Shown here: positions 5,825 through 9,391 of the stretch, piece after piece
How the letters are laid out: each line of letters starts with the position of its first letter
Numbering within the stretch: position 1 is the stretch's first letter
Assembly (NCBI GenBank): GCA_041581055.1
Contig: JBFGCT010000166.1
Span: 1 to 9,391 of the forward strand
Direction of reading: 5' to 3'
From: JBFGCT01 sp041581055
Lineage (GTDB): Bacteria; Actinomycetota; Acidimicrobiia; Acidimicrobiales; Ilumatobacteraceae
Length of the DNA stretch: 9,391 bases
The notes under the pieces: generated by a model
What the model was told of the DNA's origin: nothing
The model's database searches: none
Seen by the model: only the letters and a program-made list of their open reading frames with translations
Position numbers and translations under genes: made by a program

Positions 5825-6695
5825 GTTCGGTGTCGGCGGCGGAGTCACCCGACGGCTCGACGGGGTGCGCGGCGCGGGTGGCGAGGCGCGCCGCCAGCAA
5901 CACGTCGAACGCCGACGCGTCGGCGGCGAACGAATCTGCGCCGTACGAGCGGGCGTGCTCGCCGTCGACGATCGCCTGCCCGCCGGCGACGACCAGCAGG
6001 TCGGGCGCCGCGACGCGGATCGCCGCGCAGGCCGCGCGCAGCGCGCCGAGGCCCTCCGAGCAGGTCACCGACAGACCGATCGCGACGGCGTCGGGCGACT
6101 CGCGCGCCGCGTATCCGAGCGACACCGACGGAACGTCTCCACCGAGGTCGGCGACCGTCCATCCGCGCAGGCGCATCAGGTCGCCGAGGATCGCCACCGG
6201 GAGCGAGTGCGACTCGCCTTGCGGCGCGCCGACGATCACGACGCCCCGGCGCCGCCCGCGGCGCGCGAACCGATGGCCGAGCCGGCCGACGATCCGCATC
6301 GCCAGACCGCTCGCCCGATGTTCGTCCGCCACGTCGATCTCGCCGCGTTCCCACCGGTCCCCGATGCTCACCAGCGCCGGGGACAACAGGTCCACGTACA
6401 CCGCCTCGACCTCGGTCCCGGCGGTCATCGCCGCCTCGACGACCGCCCACGCGCCGCCCGCGTCGCCGGCCAGCAGGCGCGCCTCGAGCCGGTCCGCCCA
6501 CGGCGCCGGCCGACCCGCCGGCGCCGGACCGGCCGCACCGCCGACGCGGAACCGGTCGAGCGCGGCGCGGGCCACCCGCCAGGTTCCGCCCGACTTCGCC
6601 GCGTCCAACATGCCGGTGCGCACGTAGCGGTACGCGGTCATGTAGTGCACGCCGAGCTCCTCGGCGGCTTCGTGAAGTGTCAGCTCGTGAGTCAT
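5817..6695 (-). CDS. HTH and cobalamin-binding regulator, CarH-like
   Basis: This 292-residue protein has an excisionase/MerR-like helix-turn-helix (about 4-50: LTLHEAAEELGVHYMTAYRY, then SGGTWRV), a four-helix B12-binding cap domain (about 66-140) and a Rossmann-like B12-binding domain (about 150-270). The cap carries W115-x9-E125-H126, the Wx9EH motif of the adenosylcobalamin photoreceptor CarH. The B12 domain has ESH at 161-163, matching the [DE]xH lower-ligand motif, but Pro166 replaces the usual Gly of xHxxG. SVT (209-211) and AGGQAI are also present. It is probably a transcription factor sensing light through adenosylcobalamin, or cobalamin itself. Targets are unknown, and no carotenoid or cobalamin gene is in the window. 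It ends 27 bases before imuA'. An inverted repeat abuts its start codon. No strong Shine-Dalgarno is present. Confidence 0.85.
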   Translation of the reverse strand: MTHELTLHEAAEELGVHYMTAYRYVRTGMLDAAKSGGTWRVARAALDRFRVGGAAGPAPAGRPAPWADRLEARLLAGDAGGAWAVVEAAMTAGTEVEAVYVDLLSPALVSIGDRWERGEIDVADEHRASGLAMRIVGRLGHRFARRGRRRGVVIVGAPQGESHSLPVAILGDLMRLRGWTVADLGGDVPSVSLGYAARESPDAVAIGLSVTCSEGLGALRAACAAIRVAAPDLLVVAGGQAIVDGEHARSYGADSFAADASAFDVLLAARLATRAAHPVEPSGDSAADTELE

Positions 6696-6717
6696 CGACG
6701 CCGGACCACCGGCATCG
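6696..6717. repeat. Inverted repeat upstream of the CarH-like gene
   Basis: The arms CGACGCCGG (6696-6704) and CCGGCATCG (6709-6717) are reverse complements except for one position, around an ACCA loop. The repeat touches the ATG at 6695. It could be an operator for autoregulation or, in the mRNA, a hairpin next to the start codon. CarH proteins studied so far bind near their own or neighbouring promoters, often at repeated half-sites, so autoregulation is plausible but unproven. Confidence 0.4.
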
Positions 6718-6719
6718 TC

Positions 6720-6725
6720 AAGCTA
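6720..6725 (-). promoter_or_regulatory. Possible -10 element of the CarH-like gene
   Basis: TAGCTT (6725-6720, minus strand) fits the TAnnnT form and would start transcription about 18 bases before the ATG, within the inverted repeat. No acceptable -35 is found at 16-18 base spacing, so this is weak. The surrounding 90-base gap to the previous gene (6696-6785) shows no clear terminator. Confidence 0.2.
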
Positions 6726-6785
6726 GGACCCTGCTCAACCTCGATGGCGAACCATGCCCAAGAAAAGCTGTGCCGCGGCGCGGGG

Positions 6786-7247
6786 TCAGCCGGCGGCCTT
6801 TGCGCTCCAGCGCTCGCGGGCCTGGCGGCTGCGCTCGAGCAGATGGGGCGGAACCCGCTTGGCTGCCTCGGAGAGCTCCACGTCGCCGCCGCCGCCATCG
6901 CCGGACGCGTCGGGCGCCGGCTCGTCGGGCTGCAGATCCTCGAACGTCGGCGGCTCGACCCCGACCGTCCAGTACTGATGCAGGTCGCGCACGACATCGG
7001 ACAACCCGGCCGAGTCGAACCCCTTCTCCAGGTCGACGGTGATCATGTTGGCGTAGATGTGCAGCCCGGCGACCTTCCCGGTGGCGAAGAGCCGCCGCGC
7101 CAGCTCGTCGGACGGTGTGGGACCGTACGCGTCGGCGGCCGAGCGGAACCGCTCGTGACCCTGCCCGGACAAGGTGCGGTTGATCTCGAAGCGCACCACA
7201 CCGGGTGTCGAGCTCGGCTTCTCGGTGACGGCGACCAGCTGACCCAT
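6786..7247 (-). CDS. Small protein resembling Nfu/NifU N-terminal domain
   Basis: This 153-residue cytoplasmic protein has a first part (about 15-80) that resembles the Nfu N-terminal fold: VVRFEINRTLSG, then SDELARRLFATGKVAGLHIYANMITVDL, which recalls the SPLA-x-LF-x-x-x-V-x-x-V-x-x-x-x-x-x-ITV pattern. It lacks the CxxC iron-sulfur module and contains no cysteine at all, so it cannot be a scaffold by itself. The second part includes an acidic Gly/Asp linker (107-122) and a basic C-terminal helix (HLLERSRQARERW). The ATG at 7247 is the first in-frame start after the upstream gene stop at 7274, 26 bases away; a TAGCGT hexamer (7261-7256) could serve as a -10. The family assignment is moderate and the function unknown. 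Confidence 0.7.
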   Translation of the reverse strand: MGQLVAVTEKPSSTPGVVRFEINRTLSGQGHERFRSAADAYGPTPSDELARRLFATGKVAGLHIYANMITVDLEKGFDSAGLSDVVRDLHQYWTVGVEPPTFEDLQPDEPAPDASGDGGGGDVELSEAAKRVPPHLLERSRQARERWSAKAAG

Positions 7248-7273
7248 GCGCCGCAACGCTACCGCCCGGCGGG

Positions 7274-8059
7274 CTACCCGGCCTGATTGGCGAAGATCGC
7301 GATCTGCCCGGCGACGCGGCGGGCGTCGCCGGTCCCGGTGACCGCGACGATCACACCGAGCGAGCCGCCCTCCAGGGCGATCGTGTAGCCCGCGCCCGGG
7401 GGCGAGCCGGGCGGGATGAACGAGCCGAAGCCGACCGCGTCGCTCGCCACCTCGCCAACCGGTTCGATGCCGTCGCGCTTGTTCCAGTCGTCGCGGATCT
7501 CCGCCGCCGGCACGAAGTGCACCTCGGCGACGAACGCCCCCGCCGCGTAGCGGCAGACCTCGTCGGCGACGAGCTCGCCGGTCGTCGCCACCGACGCGGT
7601 GTCGGCGATCACGCCGACGATGTCGAAGTCGGCCAGCCGCTCGCACGCGTCGGGGTCGTCGGCGGCGGTCGGCGGGGGTGGCGGCGGCGGGGCGCCGGTG
7701 GTGTCAGGGTTGGGTTGCGGATCGCCGACCAGGTCGGTGGTGGGCGCGACCACCGACGTCGTCGGCGCGTTCGGATCGACGGGCGCCGGGGCGATCGTCG
7801 GCGAGGCGTCGACGACGCCGGGTTCGGTTCCGGCAACGGTCGTCACCTCGCCCGGGAGGGTCGAGGGCGGCACCGTCGGCACCGGTCGCGTCTCGCCGGC
7901 GATCGTCGTGGTGGTCACCGTCGACCCGTCGACAGGCCCCTCGGCGACGGTCGGGTTGGCATCGTCGCCCGTGCACGCCACCAGGAGCATCATGGGCGCG
8001 ACGGCGGCCAACCACCGGCTCGGCCGGCCGACCGCTGCACCGCGTGTTCCGCCACACAT
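7274..8059 (-). CDS. Predicted lipoprotein with Pro/Thr-rich stalk and C-terminal domain
   Basis: This 261-residue secreted protein starts with a basic N-terminus (RPSRW), a hydrophobic stretch LAAVAPMMLLVA and a lipobox LVAC with Cys29, so it should be lipidated and anchored outside the membrane. Residues 30-135 are a low-complexity stalk rich in Thr, Pro, Val and Ala, ending in a run of seven prolines (124-130). The C-terminal domain (about 136-261) begins DACERLADFDIVGV and has a second cysteine in VCRY (169). This two-cysteine layout resembles DUF3558-type actinobacterial lipoproteins, but the match is only suggestive. The reading frame stays open far upstream; the ATG at 8059 is chosen because it directly precedes the signal peptide. 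It lies 41 bases after the VWA gene and may share its transcript. Function unknown. Confidence 0.8.
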   Translation of the reverse strand: MCGGTRGAAVGRPSRWLAAVAPMMLLVACTGDDANPTVAEGPVDGSTVTTTTIAGETRPVPTVPPSTLPGEVTTVAGTEPGVVDASPTIAPAPVDPNAPTTSVVAPTTDLVGDPQPNPDTTGAPPPPPPPTAADDPDACERLADFDIVGVIADTASVATTGELVADEVCRYAAGAFVAEVHFVPAAEIRDDWNKRDGIEPVGEVASDAVGFGSFIPPGSPPGAGYTIALEGGSLGVIVAVTGTGDARRVAGQIAIFANQAG

Positions 8060-8100
8060 CGGGGCCACGGTATCCCCGCCGGCCACCGCCGTCTCGGCAC

Positions 8101-9324
8101 TCACGTCAAGGATCCGGCAAGAACCGCCGGGAACTCCTCCGGGGTCGTCGCCATCACCGTCGCGCCGAGGGCGACCAGCGCGGAGGCGTGATCGGCGTCG
8201 TGGGCCGGCGTTCCCTCGTCGCTGAGCGCGAGCAGCACGACGACATGGACGCCGGACGCGACGAGCTCGGCGACCCGTCGGAGCATCAGCTCGGCGTTGC
8301 CACCCTCGAACAGGTCGGTGACCAGGAAGAGCACGCTCTGCCGGGGCCGTTCGATCGCCCGCTGACACACCGTCAGCGCGTGGGCGATGTCGGTCCCGCC
8401 GCCGAGCTGCACGCCGAACAGCACCTCGACCGGATCGTGGAGGAACGGCGTCAGGTCGGTGACCGCGGTGTCGAAGGCGAAGAACTTCGTGCGCAGCGAC
8501 GGCAGCTGCGCCAGCACGCCGCCGAACAAGGAGGCGTAGACCACGCTGTCGGCCATCGACCCCGACTGGTCGACGGCGATGATCACGTCGCGGGCGAGGC
8601 TGCGCTGCCGACGCCCGTGGCCGACGAGCCGATCGGGGACGAGCGTCTCCCGCTCCGGGATCCAATGGCGCAGGTTGGCGGCGATCGTGTGCGGCCAGTC
8701 GATGTCGGCCGGGCGCGGCCGGCGGGTGCGGGCCGAGCGGGCGAGCGCTCCGCGCACCGCCTGGCGGGTGTGGTCGCTCAGCCGGCGCTCGAGGTCGGCC
8801 AGCACCGCCGCGATCACCTGCCGCGCGGTCGCCCTGGTCTCCTCCGGCAGCACGCGGTTGAGCTCGACGAGCATCGTCACCAGGTGCAGGTCGGGCTCGA
8901 CGGTCGAGAGCAGCTCCGGCTCGAGCAGCATCTGCTTGAGGTCGAGGCGCTCGATCGCGTCGCGCTGGAGCACGCGCACGACGGGCGTCGGGAAGTACCG
9001 CCGGATGTCGCCGAGCCAACGCACCACCCCAGGGCGCGACCGGCCGAGCCCGCCGGCCCGGCGGCCGGCGGCGCCGCGCCGGCCGCCGGTGTCGTGCCGG
9101 TCGTACAAGGCGGCCAGGGCGGCGTCGATCCGCCGGTCGTCGCCGCTCAGGATCGCGTCCGGCGCGCCGTCGTCGGCGTCACCGGCGCCCCGGGCCGGTC
9201 GGTCGGGGGCGCCGTCGGCTCCCTCCCGCCGGGATTCCGCCTCCTCGGCGGCGCCGCCGAGCACGAGCCGCCAGCGCCGCTGCCGCTCGGTGTCGGACAC
9301 CCGGGGGACGATCTCGGTCGTCAT
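8101..9324 (-). CDS. VWA domain protein of the YehP-like/MoxR-associated type
   Basis: This 407-residue protein has a variable, Arg/Ala/Gly-rich N-terminal half containing RWRLVLGG and LSGDDRRIDAALAALYD. A helical section (100-240) follows, with RYFP and DIDWPHTIAANLRHW. The C-terminal von Willebrand A domain (about 243-400) has a complete MIDAS: DQSGS at 252-256, Thr311 in GGGTDIAHAL and Asp337 in VTDLFEGG. It should bind a divalent metal and work as a partner or adaptor, typically for a MoxR-type AAA+ ATPase. The layout resembles VWA proteins in clusters with an AAA+ ATPase, a DUF5682 protein and a SWIM zinc-finger protein (compare E. coli yehL-yehM-yehP-yehQ). It overlaps the upstream gene by four bases (ATGA). 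No SWIM gene follows; a lipoprotein gene does. The cluster assignment is inferred from family memory. Confidence 0.85.
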   Translation of the reverse strand: MTTEIVPRVSDTERQRRWRLVLGGAAEEAESRREGADGAPDRPARGAGDADDGAPDAILSGDDRRIDAALAALYDRHDTGGRRGAAGRRAGGLGRSRPGVVRWLGDIRRYFPTPVVRVLQRDAIERLDLKQMLLEPELLSTVEPDLHLVTMLVELNRVLPEETRATARQVIAAVLADLERRLSDHTRQAVRGALARSARTRRPRPADIDWPHTIAANLRHWIPERETLVPDRLVGHGRRQRSLARDVIIAVDQSGSMADSVVYASLFGGVLAQLPSLRTKFFAFDTAVTDLTPFLHDPVEVLFGVQLGGGTDIAHALTVCQRAIERPRQSVLFLVTDLFEGGNAELMLRRVAELVASGVHVVVLLALSDEGTPAHDADHASALVALGATVMATTPEEFPAVLAGSLT

Positions 9325-9391
9325 GACCGCGAGACCGGTTCCTCCGGCGCGGCGTGCTCGGCCAGGCCGAGCATGTGGCGCACGGTGGCGA
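9321..9391 (-). CDS. C-terminal end of an upstream gene, possibly DUF5682/YehM-like
   Basis: Only the last 22 codons and the TGA (9323-9321) are in the window, reading RHMLGLAEHAAPEEPVSRS at the end. The stop overlaps the VWA gene start as ATGA, showing an operon with translational coupling. The fragment is too short to identify. In clusters of this type the gene before the VWA member is often the DUF5682 protein or the AAA+ ATPase, so one of these is a guess from context. Confidence 0.6.
   Translation of the reverse strand, partial: ATVRHMLGLAEHAAPEEPVSRS

Noticed and set aside
3448..6627. A 1,059-codon open frame on the plus strand, with other long plus-strand frames at 107-1960 and 5115-7286
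   Set aside because: They lie opposite imuB, imuA', the CarH-like gene and dnaE2. Their translations are low-complexity, rich in Arg, Pro, Ala and Gly, with no recognisable domain. Long shadow frames are expected in GC-rich DNA.
6750..6785. Possible terminator after the Nfu-like gene: a GC palindrome followed by CTTTTCTT on the minus strand
   Set aside because: The palindrome leaves no loop (GCCGCGGC) and the T-rich run is about 14 bases away, so it does not form a convincing intrinsic terminator.
7248..7646. An upstream extension of the Nfu-like frame giving a 286-residue protein
   Set aside because: The added part is Arg-rich shadow of the lipoprotein gene; coherent protein sequence begins at the ATG at 7247.
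8060..9019. An upstream extension of the lipoprotein frame giving a 581-residue protein
   Set aside because: The extra sequence is Arg/Ala/Pro-rich shadow of the VWA gene. The signal peptide and lipobox begin right after the ATG at 8059.

Overview
This is a GC-rich, bacterial, chromosome-like window, most likely from an actinobacterium. Its dnaE2 and imuA'/imuB pair are of the mycobacterial type, it has LexA boxes of the actinobacterial CGAAC-N4-GTTCG class, and several promoters look leaderless. A deep actinobacterial lineage such as Acidimicrobiia is my guess; there is no rRNA or other marker to prove it. Nearly all genes lie on the minus strand, and only the response-regulator gene is on the plus strand. 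No RNA genes, insertion sequences, CRISPR arrays or phage genes were seen, and no stretch over 300 bases lacks a gene.

Region 1 (1-5824) is a compact SOS mutagenesis locus. It holds the first 639 residues of the error-prone polymerase DnaE2 (cut by the window edge), a NUDIX hydrolase just upstream of it, a divergent OmpR-type response regulator, and the accessory pair imuB and imuA', whose stop and start codons overlap. Both dnaE2 and imuA' have a LexA box inside the spacer of a sigma-70-like promoter. In both, the predicted transcription start falls at or one base from the ATG. ImuB has lost the Y-family catalytic carboxylates but keeps a clamp-binding QLGLWG motif. These parts together would make a complete DnaE2-ImuA'-ImuB translesion mutasome. 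The response regulator between the polymerase arms has lost the phospho-acceptor aspartate and two other phosphorylation residues.

Region 2 (5817-6717) encodes a helix-turn-helix plus cobalamin-binding regulator. It carries the Wx9EH motif known from the B12-dependent light sensor CarH and ends 27 bases before imuA'. A 9-bp-arm inverted repeat sits directly before its start codon.

Region 3 (6786-9391) has a small cysteine-free protein resembling the Nfu/NifU N-terminal domain, a lipoprotein with a long Pro/Thr-rich stalk, a VWA-domain protein with an intact MIDAS, and the last codons of a gene that overlaps the VWA start by four bases. The VWA gene resembles the yehP-type member of AAA+/DUF5682/VWA/SWIM clusters.
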